Below, one piece after another: positions 24,691 through 37,082 of a stretch of 64,000 bases of DNA. Position numbers and translations under genes: made by a program. This DNA is from Ovis canadensis (Eukaryota > Chordata > Mammalia > Artiodactyla > Bovidae): contig NC_091249.1 of the NCBI RefSeq assembly GCF_042477335.2, positions 45,492,001 to 45,556,000 on the forward strand. Reading direction: 5' to 3'. The notes below the pieces were generated by a model. The model was not told the origin of the DNA and did no database searches. It saw only the letters and a program-made list of their open reading frames with translations. Position 1 is the first letter of the stretch. Each line of letters opens with the position of its first letter.

Positions 24691-24698
24691 TAGTGCAT

Positions 24699-24998
24699 CA
24701 GTCTCCAAATTTTTGGCATCGGGGACTGGTTTCATTGAAGACAATTTTGCTGCAGGAGGGGATGGTTTCAGTATGATTCAAGTGCATTATGTTTATTGTG
24801 CACTTTATTTCTATTATTAACTTATGATATATAATAAAATAATTATACAACTCACCATAATGCAGAACCAGTGGAGAGGCTATAAATACAGATAAAACTT
24901 CACTCACTTGCCCGCCGCTCATCTCCTGCTGTGCACCTGGTTCCTAACAGGCCATGGATGGGTAGCGTCCATGGTCCGAGGATTGTGGATCCCTGATT
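24699..24998. mobile_element. Non-autonomous hAT-type DNA transposon, old
   Basis: The left end 'cagtctccaaatttttggc' and the complement of the right end ('cagggatccacaatcc') form an imperfect terminal inverted repeat of the CAG(T/G)GGTCCCCAACC kind known from mammalian hAT (MER/Charlie-like) elements. Inside are the typical 'gatgattcaagcacatta'-like and 'cctcctgctgtgcacctggttcctaacaggcc' order. Flanks tagtgcat (24691-24698) and tagagcat (24999-25006) match at 7 of 8 bases, the TSD length of hAT elements. No transposase. The exact family is not certain. Confidence 0.7.
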
Positions 24999-25006
24999 TA
25001 GAGCAT

Positions 25007-26761
25007 CCGTCTCTGGCATTGTCATGGTAATCAAAGGGGTCATCGCCAGGGGTGTAGCTAAGTCATAAGAAGTAAGGTGTTTTCCTGGAACAAAAAGAGG
25101 GAGGGAATTCTTAATCATCACTGCTTTCCAGGTGCACGGGGATCAGGTAAAGTTCAACACTGCCAAAACAAATATCAATTTCTGTTTTACCTCATGGACT
25201 ACTATTTTACTTCATTAAAATATTTCATTTTTCTAGCTTCTCCGTTCTCAACAGTAATATTACTAAATGATCAGAAATTCTGACCAGCAGCTACTCAGGG
25301 GATCTTTGAAGTGATTGCCCTTGATCAAAAAGCACTCCAAATAGAAGCATGCAATGTATGCTTGAGAAAAATTATTGGCACTTTCTTACCCTCTACGCTC
25401 TTTGTGTCAATCACTGTTACTTATACAATAACTTTCGATTTTGGAAGACTGCTAAAACATCTCCAAGGGAATATTAACTCCAAAATACTTTTGTACAGTC
25501 AGATATCTCACTCTACAATGTACTAGCCAACATCCATATCCTGCTTTGTAATCGCTTTTTTTCTGTCCCAACCTCTTTACATTCCTAAAACCCCTTTCAT
25601 TGTGCCTTCTAGAATGCTCTGTTACCCGCAACTCCCTATGCAACCTCAGATTCTTTTTAATCTGTCCTGTGTTCATCACCCTGATGACACTGCTTCCCCT
25701 GTGTTCTCTTAAGTAGTTGCTTTTTCTTTCATAACTGAAGTTCCTATAGCTTGAATAGTTCCAGGGGAAAAATAAAAGCTTTCTGACAGCATATTTATCA
25801 GGTTAATATTACATTTATAAATTAACCTATGGATAATTAATACCTTTTTATATTAAATCTAAATAGCCAAAAATATCCAAAGAATTTTCATTTTTTTAAG
25901 TCTCCTTTGGTTCTGTCAGAGCATTTTAATTTTTTTCATATAGATTTTGCATCTTTGTTGATTCAAAGGTATTTTCTGTTACATCGCTGTCTTAAACAGG
26001 GTGTGCTTTTCAATATACTGACTGTGCATATGTGCTCAGACTCTTAGTCCTGTCCAGCTTTTTGCAACTTTTAATTTTATGTAATCATGGTGATCATATG
26101 GGCCTTATCTTTGGATACAATAGGGTGGATTTTCCTGCCACAGTTTTAAGACTGAATAACACTTGTTTTCTTGGAATAATCCCACCTGGTCATAATGTAT
26201 TGATCTTTGAAATGATAGAGTGCCTGATCTTTCCTCTTAGTGCATGCATTTTTGTTCACCTGTATCCATTATATAATTTAGCTCATTGGTTCTTATCCTT
26301 TCATCACCTATTTTTTTTTTTACTTGACATTTTCAGTCAACACTATTATTGTCTTATTTTTCTTCATTAACATTTTTCATATTATTCCCTATATTTGTTC
26401 TAGTCCTATAAATTTACTTTAAGATTGCTCATTTTATTACCTTTCAGTTATAGTAGTTGCTATGCTACAACACCTTATTTATTTATTTATATCTTAATGT
26501 ATTTTTTCCTGGGGACACTGGCTGGTTGGACTAGTAATTTGAAGATGAGGTTGTTTCCAAAGGAAGAGAGACCTCCAGAAAAAGAGGGTTGCCCATGAGG
26601 CGGTCACTATCCCTCGTTCTGCTGTGCACACCATAGTTGGGGGTCCCAGAATAATCCTGATGTTGCCCCACTATTCCTAGTCAGCACTAGGCTGGATGAT
26701 ATTATTTTCTTCATTAGACAGAAAGCACTGTGGCACCAATCCACAAAACTCAATGATAAGA
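25007..26761. other. Single-copy sequence, possible faint L1
   Basis: No gene supported. The reverse 73-residue and forward 71-residue frames have no family. Bases about 26090-26250 ('ttttcttggaataatcccacctggtcataatg') loosely resemble antisense L1 ORF2. Bases 26028-26062 look like a short, eroded BovB/Bov-A 3' end. Confidence 0.35.
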
Positions 26762-27925
26762 CAGTTCAGTTCAGTTCATTTCAGTCACTCAGTCACGTCT
26801 GACTCTTTGTGACCCCATGGACTGCCACGGCCCAGGCCTCCATGTCCATCACCAACTCCCGGAGTCTACTCAAAAACATGTCCACTGAGTTGGTGATGCC
26901 ATCCAACCATCTTATCCTCTGTTGTTCCCTTCTCCTTCTACCTTCAATCTTTCCCAGCATCAGGGTCTTTTCCGATGAGTCAGTTTTTGCATCAGGTGGC
27001 CAAAATATTGGAATTTCAGCTTCAGCATCAGTCCTGCCAATTCAGGACTGATTTCTTTAGGATGGACTGGTTGGATCTCCTTGCAGTCCAAGGGACTCTC
27101 AAGAGTCTTCTCCAACACCACACTTCAAAAGCATCCGTTCTTTGGCACTCAGCTTTCTTTATAGTCCAACTCTCACATCCATACATGACTACTGGAAAAA
27201 CTATAACCTTGACTAGGTGGACCTTCGTTGGCAAAGTAATGTCTCTGCTTTTTAATATGCTTTTTAATAGGTTGGTCATAGCTTTTCTTTCAAGGAGCAA
27301 GCATCTTTTAATTTCGTGGCCGCAGTCACCATCTGCAATGATTTTGGAGCCCCAAAAATGTCACTGACACTGTTTCCACTGTTTCCCCATCTATTTTCCA
27401 CAAAGTGATGGGGCCAGATGCCATGATCTTAGTTTTCTGAATGTTGAGCTTTAAGCCAACTTTTTCGCTCTCCTCTTTCACTTTCATCAAGAGGCTCTTT
27501 AGTTTTTCTTCGCTTTCTGCCATAAGGGTGTTGTCATCAGCGTATCTGATATTATTGATATTTCTCCTGGCAGTCTTGATTCCAGCTTGTGCTTCATCCA
27601 GCCCAGCTTTTCTTATGATGTACTCTGCATAGAAGTTAAATAAGCAGGGTGACAATATACAGCCTTGATGTATTCCTTTTCCAATTTGGAATCAGTCTTT
27701 TGTTCCATGCCAAGCTCTAACTGTTGCTTCTTGACCTGCATACAGATTTCTCAGGAGGCACATCAGATGGTCTGGTATTCCCATCTCTTTAAGAATTTTC
27801 CACAGTTTGTTGTGATCCTCACAATCAAAAGGTTTGATGTAGTCAATAAAGCAGAAGTAGATATTTTTCTGGAACTCCTTGCTTTTCCAATGATCCCACT
27901 GATGCTGGCAATTTGATCTCTGGAT
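26762..27925 (-). mobile_element. BovB LINE, 5'-truncated
   Basis: Reverse-strand BovB from the 3' tail (complement of ACTGAACTGAACTG at 26763-26778) to the RT region ending in 'gatctctgg' at about 27922. Reverse frames 27028-27300 and 27326-27655 include MSPCLFNFYAEYI and the catalytic YADD (27533-27544). Frameshifts separate the pieces. Candidate flanking similarity (gataagaca / gataggaagaca) is weak. The forward frames at 26975-27367 and 27441-27632 are shadows. Confidence 0.9.
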
Positions 27926-28562
27926 AGGAAGACAAGGGCATACTTAAAAACCTTTTTCCAACCACACATACACATATCCTTTGCCCTGTTCCACTCCTGG
28001 ATGCTGTTTTAGCAAGCACACTGTTACCTAACACCTTGTATTTGTCACCCTTGGTGTTTCTCATTTTTATGAGTTTAACAAACCATCAGCCTCCTTAGGC
28101 CTTCTGCATCACGTCAATAATGGAGACAGTGTGAAAAAAAAAATTATATTCAAGCTAGCTTACCATATTTTGAGGAATCAGAAACCTCGATGCACTTTTT
28201 ATACTAGTAATTTTTTAATCATTATACTGATCCAAAGCAATTGAATTATGAAAACTGATTTAGGCAATGTAATGAAACTCCTAGGACTTGAATTTAAGCA
28301 CTAGTTCTATGTTTAAAGTAAAGAGTGACTTAGTTTAGTATTTTACGAGGTCTAAAAAGATAAGATCAGAACTATACAATTTCAGAATATCTAGCCACAC
28401 TCCGTAAGAGCCATAAATAAGCTCATTTGGTTTCCAGATAGCCTTCAGATAGCCCCTAATGGCTATCTTTCCTAAATATCTAAGGAAAATGTACTAAGTT
28501 CACATTGCTTCTATCGCATTTACTAACATTCTCTGATGGAAGTACTTTTTCTCCCCAAATAC
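27926..28562. other. Single-copy spacer
   Basis: No gene or repeat recognised. Confidence 0.35.
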
Positions 28563-28572
28563 AAGTATCCAG

Positions 28573-28697
28573 TTTGCAGGACTTCCCTGCCAGACCAGTG
28601 GTTAAGACTCTGAGCTTCCACTGTAGGAAATATAGGTCCAATCCCTGATCAGGAACCAAGATCCTACATGTCATGTGGTAGACAAAAAAAAAAAAAA
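28573..28697 (+). mobile_element. CHR-type tRNA SINE with TSD
   Basis: Head 'acttccctgccagaccagtgg', box B-like 'ggtccaatccctg', then 'aaccaagatcctacatg' and an A tail of about 17 bases (28683-28699). This is the cetartiodactyl CHR pattern (ggttaagactctg...). TSD aagtatccag at 28563-28572 and 28698-28707. Confidence 0.88.
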
Positions 28698-28707
28698 AAG
28701 TATCCAG

Positions 28708-30151
28708 GTTTCTTGGTGGCTCACGGGCTGTTAGAATATCATTCCTAACACACTTTATCTGTTTTCATAGTTGTTCTGCCCTCCCTAGAACGTTGCACAT
28801 ATGTTGCTTTCTAGACCCTATTTGACTAGGGAGTGCCTTCTTCCTTCCCCACACTATCAGTGAGGGAGCATTAAAACTTAATCTATAGTTTAAAAATCAG
28901 TTATAAATCATTTATAATTTATAAATATACATATTATGTATATATAATTTTTAAATATCAGTCTATATGTCCACTCATTTAATTTCTATTTCTACTGCTA
29001 CAGTTCATTTATAATTAGTCTAATACACAGCTTATTGGAATCTGTGTTTTCTTATGAGGTATAATTGATAGTGGGGTGTTTACTAACAAATATCAGCTGG
29101 GCCCATTCTGGATGACTTGAGTTCTGTTCTCTCACCTAAAATTGAAATATCCTCTCCTAGGGTTCTCCCCACATACTGGGGATAAGATATGGGATGGTGT
29201 TCCCTTCCTTTAATTCAGAGCAGATCTCTTAAGATAACGCTCTGTCATTCAAGTTGGCCTCTTTCCCTCTTCCACCAGCAACAATTTCCAGGTCAAAAAG
29301 AAGCACAAAAAATAACAGCATGTTAATATGAATTCACAGGTGAGTTTGAGGACTTCACTTGCAAGTCATGATGTACCTGCCTTTGCTAGTTCCAGGTTTG
29401 TGTCCTCATTCTTCTCCCCTTCAGTGGTCATCATTCTTGTTTGCTGTAATATCTGGGGATATTTACATGATACTGGTGGTCTTCTCCCACCTTCCCCCAC
29501 TATTCCTGCCTTTAACCCCACCAAGACTCTTATTTAATTGGTCTGCAACATGACCTGAGCATCGCAATTTAAAAAAAACCCACCCACCAGATGATTCTAA
29601 TGTTCAGGGTGTCTAGTGCTTCACTAAGTTTTTCTTCCAATCTGCATCTAAACCCAGTTGTGAGGCCAGATGTAGGTTCTTTCGCAGAGGTCAGAACCAA
29701 CTACATAAATAGTGGTGTACTGTGCAAAATTAAAATATGGAACCCCTTTTTGAAAACTGTTAAGAATTTCAAGACTGTGGAAACAGAGTATGGAGTCAAG
29801 CATGGTTTCCTTCTAGGCATGGGGCCTTGGTCACAGGGCATTAATTAAGCTAGTCCTGCCTGAAATCTAGTGGTAATATTTAAGAGGTTTCCCTCCTTTG
29901 GTTTGTATTTTTTTCTTCCATACTTCTCTGCTTCCCTACTCAGGCTCTTTGTCTACTCATCTATTACTATGATTGCATTATTCTGCACCTCCCCCCCCGA
30001 CCCTACCTGATCTGGTTGCTAAAGGTGGTATTAAAAGCAACTTGAATTGTGGTAGTGTCTTCTATCTCTTTCCTTGGACAGCCACTTTCTTAAGTGTTAT
30101 TGTCCTCTTTTTCTTATTCGGTCATTACTAGGAAATTTTAGGGATATTTTT
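28708..30151. other. Single-copy sequence with a possible old DNA-transposon piece
   Basis: Mostly unassigned. Bases about 29715-29850 ('ctgtgcaaaattaaaatatgg', 'gttaagaatttcaagac', 'ctaggcatggggcc') resemble an old mammalian medium-reiteration repeat whose family I cannot name. Bases near 29585-29610 recall the 'ccaggtgattctaatg' motif of MER5-like repeats. No gene. Confidence 0.35.
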
Positions 30152-30349
30152 GGGCTTCCCCGGTGGCTCAGAGGGTAAAGCGCCTGCCCGCAATGCGGGA
30201 GACCCAGGTTCAATCCCTGGGTCGGGAAGTTCCCCTGGAGAAGGAAATGGCAACCCACTCCAGTATTCTTGCCTGGAAAATCCCATGGATGAAAGAGCCT
30301 GGTGGGCTACAGTCCATGGGGTCGCAAAGAGTCGGACATGACTGAGCAA
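30152..30349 (+). mobile_element. Bov-tA SINE, young
   Basis: Nearly ideal Bov-tA: head 'gggcttccccggtggctcag', box B 'ggttcaatccc' near 30208-30218, body through 'gtcggacatgactgagcaa'. Very few differences from the general pattern, so among the youngest SINEs in the window. Open frames on both strands are chance products of the SINE. Confidence 0.94.
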
Positions 30350-31544
30350 GCTCACTCCACTTCACTTCCCTTAACAGTATAGCTTTTCCACATTTTTACC
30401 CAGAGGACATTTTTGCAATTTTGATCTTATTTTAATGTAACCTGTTACATTTAAGCAATGAAAGCATACTTTTTGACATGAAAATTAACCAGGACAAAGA
30501 GAATGAGAAAATGATCCTAAAGTTGTTCTTATATACGCCACGGTTATTCTTAAAACAAGTCTCCCATTGTGTGCTAAAGAAATATGAAGTATAAGGTAAC
30601 TACTAGTTACTTAACATGTATACAAAATTCTGTATGACTTTCGGGACTAATTTTCCTCTTTCCACACTTGCCCATTTCAATTATACTCCCTCCCCTTCCC
30701 TGTACCTTCCAATAATTTAAGTAAGGGACAACATAGGATTCATGTCTGGAAAGAGATACAAGAATCATAGAAACATACTCCATAATAATCATCACATCCT
30801 TCAAGATGAAAGCAGTTTTGACTCTGGGGTCAGGCTTGGAACTGAATTTCAGGACCTAGCATTTCCTTTCCCTCAGAAAGATGGAGCTGTCAGCACCTCT
30901 GACAGGTCCGTGCATCTTAATACTCAGCTGACCTTGCGGCATGCGGAGGATTTACAATACTCAGTGAGTGGGGAAGGAGCCAACATCACTGTGATAGAGT
31001 GCTATGCCAATTAAAATGGGAGAAGCCTGCTCATTCTGGATCTCAGGAAGACTTTAATCTTCTGCATTGGAGCTGAAGTTTATATGACATGCAGATATAA
31101 AATCTCTGGGAATTCAGCCGCCAGAGGCTCAGCAAGAACACACTGAAAAGGAAAATAAAGGCCTGCTAATGTGAAATGTATAATAGTGAGCCTAACAGGT
31201 TAATGTGATTCTGGTAGATGTAGGGCAATCCCCTTGCTGATACGATTGCTGAAATAGTTCTTTTCTCTCTTTTTAAGCATGTTCTTTCAATTCTTCAAGG
31301 TCAAGCTCAAGTGCAATGCATAAGTAAAGTTTTTCCTAATGGAATCTAACCTATTTTTTCTTCTGAACTTTTCTCCCTATTGTTGATTCTGCTGGTGTGT
31401 GTCTGTATATACATATATATATATATATACACACATACATACAGATACGTGTATTCTATCCTGTTAAATCACTCATTTGTATATGTTAAAAAATAAATAT
31501 AAAAGGTATATGAATGGTTTAATACATGCGAAGTTTATATGATG
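30350..31544. other. Single-copy sequence; short TA/CA microsatellite at 31400-31445
   Basis: The 90-residue frame at 30742-31014 does not resemble a known family, and I see no supporting start context or exon structure. An imperfect (AT)n/(AC)n run lies at about 31400-31445. Confidence 0.4.
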
Positions 31545-31700
31545 GAAAGATCTGACTCATTGGAAAAGACCGTGATGCTGGGAAAGACTGAAGTCAGGGG
31601 GAGAAGAGGATGACAGAGGATGAGATGGTTGGATGGCATCACGAAATAGACATGAGTTTGAGCAAGCTCCAGGAAATGGTAAAGAGACTGAACAACAACA
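31545..31700 (+). mobile_element. BovB 3' end with internal deletion
   Basis: Forward BovB end, from 'gactcattggaaaagaccg' to 'gagactgaacaacaacaa'. The section normally between 'ctccaggaaatggt' and 'actgaacaac' (about 60 bases, coding [17 protein letters not shown] in siblings) is missing. It has the CAACAACAA tail type. Confidence 0.85.
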
Positions 31701-31938
31701 AATATATGCACTCTTGTCACACCAACTAGAATGCTTAATCCCACAGGCAAAATCATTGCACAAGCCATGTATAGTCATTTTGTCCCTAATTATGCTGAAT
31801 GCAATGCTGTGACCCTATCACTCAGCATTCAGTAAAAGTGGGTGTTGTTGGATATATGAAAAGTTGAACAGTTTGTCAATTCTGAAGAATTATTTGAAGT
31901 AAATATACTCATGAATTTGGAATAAACATAGTGAAGCT

Positions 31939-34900
31939 TCAGTTTCTTCAGCGTTACTGGTTGGGGCATAGATTGGATAACTGTGATATTGAATGGTTTG
32001 CCTTGGAGACGAACAGAGATTATTCTGTCATTTTTGAGATTGCATCCAAGTACTGCATTTTGGACTCTTTTGTTGACCGTGATGGCTACTCCATTTCTTC
32101 GGAGGGATTCCTGCCTGCAAGAGTAGATATAAGGGTCATCTGAGTTAAGTTCACCCACTCCAGTCCATTTTAGTTCGCTGATTCCTAGAATGTCGACGTT
32201 CACCCTTGCCATCTTTTGTTTGACCACTTTCAATTTGCCTTGATTCATGGACCTGACATTCCAGGTTCCTATGCAATATTGGTCTTTACAGCATCGGATC
32301 TTTCTTCTATCACCAGTCACATCCACAGCTGGGTATTGTTTTTGCTTTGGCTCCATCCCTTCATTCTTTCTGGAGTTATCTCTCCACTGATCTCCAGTAG
32401 CATATTGGGCACCTAATGACCTGGGGAGTTCCTCTTTTGGTATCCTATCATTTTGCCTTTTCATACTGTTCATGGGGTTCTCAAGGCTTTATGAAGTTGA
32501 ATGGTTTTATAAAGACCTACAAGACCTTTTGGAACTAACACCCAAAAAAGATGTCCTTTTCATTCTAGGGGACTGGAATGCAAAAGTAGGAAGTCAACAA
32601 ACACCTGGAGTAACAGGCAAATTTGGCCTTGGAATGCAGAATGAAGCAGGGCAAAGACTAATAGAGTTCTCCTAAGAAAATGCACTGGTCATAGCAAACA
32701 CCCTCTTCCAACAACACCAGAGAAGACTCTACACATGGACATGAACAGATGGTCAACACTGAAATCAGATTGATTATATTCGTTGCAGCCAAAATGGAGA
32801 AGCTCTATACAGTCAGCCAAAACAAGACTGAGAGCTGATTGTGGCTCAGATCATGAACTCCTTATTACCAAATTCAGACTCAAATTAAAGAAAGTAGGGA
32901 AAACCGCTAGACCATTCAGGTATGACCTAAATCAAATCCCTTATGATTATACAGTGGAAATGAGAAATAGATTTAAGGGCCTAGATATGATAGATAGAGT
33001 GCCTGATGAACTATGGAGTGAGGTTCATGACATTGTACAGGAGAGAGGATCAAGACGATCCCCATGGAAAAGAAATGCAAAAAAGCAAAATGGCTGTCTG
33101 GGGAGGCCTTACAAATAGCCATGAAAAGAAGAGAGGTGAAAAGCAAAGGAGAAAAGGAAAGATATAAGCATCTGAATGCAGAGTTCCAAAGAATAGCAAG
33201 AAGAGATAAGAAAGCCTTCTTCAGCGATCAATGCAAAGAAATAGAGGAAAACAACAGAATGGGAAAGACTAGAGATCTCTTCAAGAAAATTAGAGATGCC
33301 AAGGGAACATTTCATGCAAAGATGAGCTCGATAAAGGACAGAAATGGTCTGGACCTAACAGAAGCAGAAGATATTAAGAAGAGGTGGCAAGAATACATGG
33401 AAGAACTGTACCAAAAAGATCTTCACGACCCAGATAATCATGATGATGTGATCACTCATCTAGAGCCAGACATCTTGGAATGTGAAGACAAGTGGGCCTT
33501 AGAAAGCATCACTATGAACAAAGCTAGTGGAGGTGATGGAATTCCAGTTGAGCTGTTTCAAATCCTGAAAGATGATGCTGTGAAAGTGCAGCACTCAAGA
33601 TGCTAGCAAGTTTGGAAAACTCAGCAGTGGCCACAGGACTGGAAAAGGTCAGTTTTCACTTCAATTCCAAAGAAAGGCAATGCCAAAGAATGCTCAAACT
33701 ACCACACAATTGCACTCATCTCACGTGCTAGTAAAGTAATGCTCAAAATTCTCCAAGCCAGGCTTCAGCAATACGTGAACCGTGAACTCCCTGATGTTCA
33801 AGCTGGCTTTAGAAAAGGCAGAGAAACCAGAGATCAAACTGCCAACATCCGCTGGATCATGGAAGAAGCAAGAGTTTCCAGAAAAACATCTATTTTTGCT
33901 TTATTGACTATGCCAAAGCCTTTGACTGTGTGGATCACAATAAACTGTGGAAAATTCTGAAAGAGATGGGAATACCAGACCACCTGACCTGCCTCTTGAG
34001 AAACCTGTATGCAGGTCAGGAAGCAACAGTTAGAACTGGACATGGAACAACAAACTGGTTCCAAATAGGAAAAGGAGTACGTCAAGGCTGTATATTGTCA
34101 CCCTGTTTATTTAACTTCTATGCAGAGTACATCATGAGAAATGCTGGACTGGAAGAAACACAAGCTGAAATCAAGATTGCCAGGAGAAACATCAATAACC
34201 TCAGATATGCAGATAACACCTCCCTCATGGCAGAGAGTAAAGAGGAGCTAAAAAGCCTCTGGATGAAAGTGAAAGAGGAGAGCAAAAATGCTGGCTTAAA
34301 ACTCAACATTCAGAAAACAAAGATCATGGCATCCAGTCCCATCACTTCATGGGAAATAGATAGGGAAACAGTGGAAACAGTGTCAGACTTTATCTTTTGG
34401 GGCTCCAAAATCACTGCAGATGGTGACTGCAGTCATGAAATTAAAAGACGCTTACTCCTTGGAAGAAAAGTTATGACCAACCTCGACAGCATATTCAAAA
34501 CAGAGACATTACTTTGCCAACTAAGGTCCGTCTAGTCAAGGCTATGGTTTTTCCTGTGGTCACGTATGGATGTGAGATTTGGACTGTGAAGAAGGCTGAG
34601 CGCCGAAGAATTGATGCTTTTGAACTGTGGTGTTGGAGAAGACTCTTGAGAGTCCCTTGGATTGCAAGGAGATCCAACCAGTCCATTCTGAAGGAGATCA
34701 ATCCTGGGATTTCTTTGGAGGGAATGATGCTAAAGCTGAAGCTCCAGTACTTTGGCCACCTCATGTGAAGGGTTGACTCATTGGAAAAGACTCTGATGCT
34801 GGGAGGGATTGGAGGCAGGAGAAAGGGACAGCCGAGGATGAGATTGCTGGATGGTATCCCGGACTCGATGGATGTGAGTCTGAGTGAACTCTGGGAGATG

Positions 34901-34980
34901 GTGATGGACAGGGAGGCCTGGCGTGGTGCGATTCATGGGGTCGCAAAGAGTCGGACATTACTGAGTGACTGAACTGAACT
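31939..34980. mobile_element. BovB LINE with 5' inversion and 10-bp TSD
   Basis: Bases 31939-32487 read as reverse-strand BovB covering the leader end and first two-thirds of the endonuclease (SELKWTGVGELNSDD, SCRQESLRRN). From about 32491 the forward strand continues with the very next part of BovB (EVEWFYKDLQDLLELTPKK) through linker and RT to the ACTGAACTGAA tail at 34965-34980. The whole is flanked by an exact TSD, tagtgaagct, at 31929-31938 and 34981-34990, so it is one insertion event. The arrangement equals the twin-primed products known for L1. Almost no element sequence is lost between the arms. Confidence 0.93.
32491..34970 (+). pseudogene. BovB endonuclease end, linker and RT, broken
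   Basis: Frames in order: 32472-32675 with the intact motif GDWNAKVGSQ, 32783-33118 with DCGSDHELL, 33064-33606 (180 residues, linker to ASGGDGIPVELFQ), 33739-33960, and 33930-34535 (201 residues, GHGTTNWFQIGKGVRQGC through the catalytic region). The catalytic box is YADN rather than YADD (34206-34217), losing one of the two metal-binding aspartates. Frames shift near 32680, 33090, 33605 and 33945. No functional enzyme is expected. Confidence 0.88.
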
Positions 34981-35057
34981 TAGTGAAGCTAACTTTTCTT
35001 AACCACATTTAACTTCTACTTTTTACCTGTTTAACTACACAAAAAGGTAAAAAGTAG

Positions 35058-35274
35058 GGCTTCCCTAGTAGCTCAGTTGGTAAAGAATCTGCCTGCAATG
35101 CAGAATGGGGTGCGATCCTTGGTGTGGGAAAATCCCCTGGAGAAGGAAATGGAAACCCACTTCAGTACTCTTGCCTGGAGAATTCCATGGACAGAGGAGC
35201 TTGGCAGGCTACAGTCCACGGGATTGGAAAGAGTCAAACAGAACTGTGTGAATAACTTTCACTTTCTCTTTCAC
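35058..35274 (+). mobile_element. Bov-tA SINE with TSD
   Basis: Head 'ggcttccctagtagctcag', body to 'caaacagaactgtgtg', somewhat diverged. Flanks aaaaagtag (35049-35057) and aaaatgtag (35275-35283) differ at one base. Confidence 0.9.
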
Positions 35275-35283
35275 AAAATGTAG

Positions 35284-35838
35284 AAGGAAAGGAGTAAAGA
35301 AAACTTAGAAACACAGTAAGGCATGACATTGTGAGAAAGAAATGGAAACGTCTCTTTCATTTCCCATACCAATAATTTGAACCAAATCTCAGGGGTTAAT
35401 TTTTTTTTTCTTCTTATATGGTAGACATATGTTTTAAATGTCTATCCAAACACAGTTCCATAGGAAAATTTTTTCTTATAAGAAACAAGGCGTATCTTCG
35501 TGTAGAAATTTAATATAAAGTAACAAACCAGACAATAAAAATACCTGTACCAAATGCCATAGATCCACCTTGTGTTAAAAGTGTGTTTCCCAGGGTAAAC
35601 CTAAAGAGATAATGAATTTTTTTTCCTAACTTTAGCACAGTGGCAAATTTAGTCACTTGAATTCTAGTTTTTATAAGAGAAAATATACCAATTATTTTCT
35701 AAATTTGAATTCTTTAAAAATATCATGTTTAATAAAGAAGAAATAACATATTCTGTTACCAGGAACTTATTAGGAAATGGGATGATTGGATAGTTTTAAC
35801 AACTACATGAAAGGTATCTTTAAAAATATGTCTTTTAA
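35284..35838. other. AT-rich spacer
   Basis: No gene or repeat recognised. Confidence 0.35.
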
Positions 35839-37082
35839 GAGATTTCTGTATATTAATTTTGAGTCCTGCAACTTCACTGAATTCACTGATGCACTCTAGT
35901 AGTTTTCTGATAGTATCTTTAAGGTTTTCTATATGTATTATCATGTTATTTGCAAACAGTAACCATTTCACTTCTTCCTTTTCAATTTATACATCTTTTA
36001 TTCTTTTTTCTTCTCTGATGATTATGACTAGGGCTTCTAAAATTATGTTGAATAAAACCCCTGTCATATTCCTGAACTTAGAGGAAATGCTTTCAGCATT
36101 TCACCATTGAGTATGATATTGGCTGTGAATTTGTCACATTTGGGCTTTAATATGTTGAGGTTTAGTCCCATCATGCCTATTTTCTGGAGAATTTTTATTA
36201 GAAATAAATGTTGAATTTTTATCAAAAGCTGTTGTTGCATCTATGGAGATGATCATACAGTTTTATTTTTAAATTAGTTAGCATGATATGTCACATTGAT
36301 TGATTTGAGAATATTGAAAAATCCTTACACTGTTGGGATAAATTACACTTGATCACATTTTATGATCCTTTTAATGTATTGCTGGATTAGGTTTGCTAGT
36401 ATTGCTAGAATTTGGTGGAGAAAAATACATTACTGGTGGGGATGTAAATTGTTGCAGCCACTGTAGAAAACAGTATGAAGTTTTCTCAAAAAAATGACAA
36501 ATAGAAGTACCATACGAGCCAACAACTCCACTTTGGGATATATATCCAAAAGAACAAAAGCACTAACTGGAAAAGATACATACATCCGAATGTTCATGCA
36601 GCATTATTTACAACTGCTAGGACATGGAAACAACCTGAGCATCCATCAACAAGTGAATGGGTAAGGAAGATGTGACACGTATAATGGAATACTGCTCAGC
36701 CATAAAAAGGAGGAATTCCTGCCATCTGCAGCAACATGGATGGACTAGGAGAGCATTCTCCTAAGTGAAATAGGTCAAATGGAAAAAAACAAATACTGTA
36801 TGTTATCACTCATATGTGGAAGCTAAAAAATACAACAACTAATGAATATAACAAAAAAAAAGGAGCAGACTTACAGATACAAAGACAAACTAGTGGTTAC
36901 CAGTGGGGAGGGGGAGGGACACTATAAGGGTGGGGAAGTGGGAGATTCAAACTCCTGGGTATAAAATATGCTCAAGTATGTACTTTACAACATGGGGAAT
37001 ACAACTAATCATGTGTAATAACTATAAATTGAAAATAACCATTAAAATTGTATAAAACTTAAAACAATAAAATTAAACTCCT
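35839..37082. mobile_element. Old L1 LINE with 5' inversion
   Basis: Bases 35839-36417 read as reverse-strand L1 ORF2 (RT region, complement order 'ttgcaaacagtaacc', 'agggcttctaaaattatg', 'gaggaaatgctttcagc'). From about 36418 the forward strand reads the end of ORF2 ('ggatgtaaattgttgcagcc', 'cattatttacaactgctagg', 'ccataaaaaggaggaa') and 3' UTR up to 'acaataaaattaaac' near 37075. The opposing halves indicate one 5'-inverted insertion. Diverged; TSD not found. Confidence 0.8.

Noticed and set aside
30742..31014. A 90-codon frame as a small gene
   Set aside because: No recognisable family, no promoter or splice evidence, and chance frames of this size are common.
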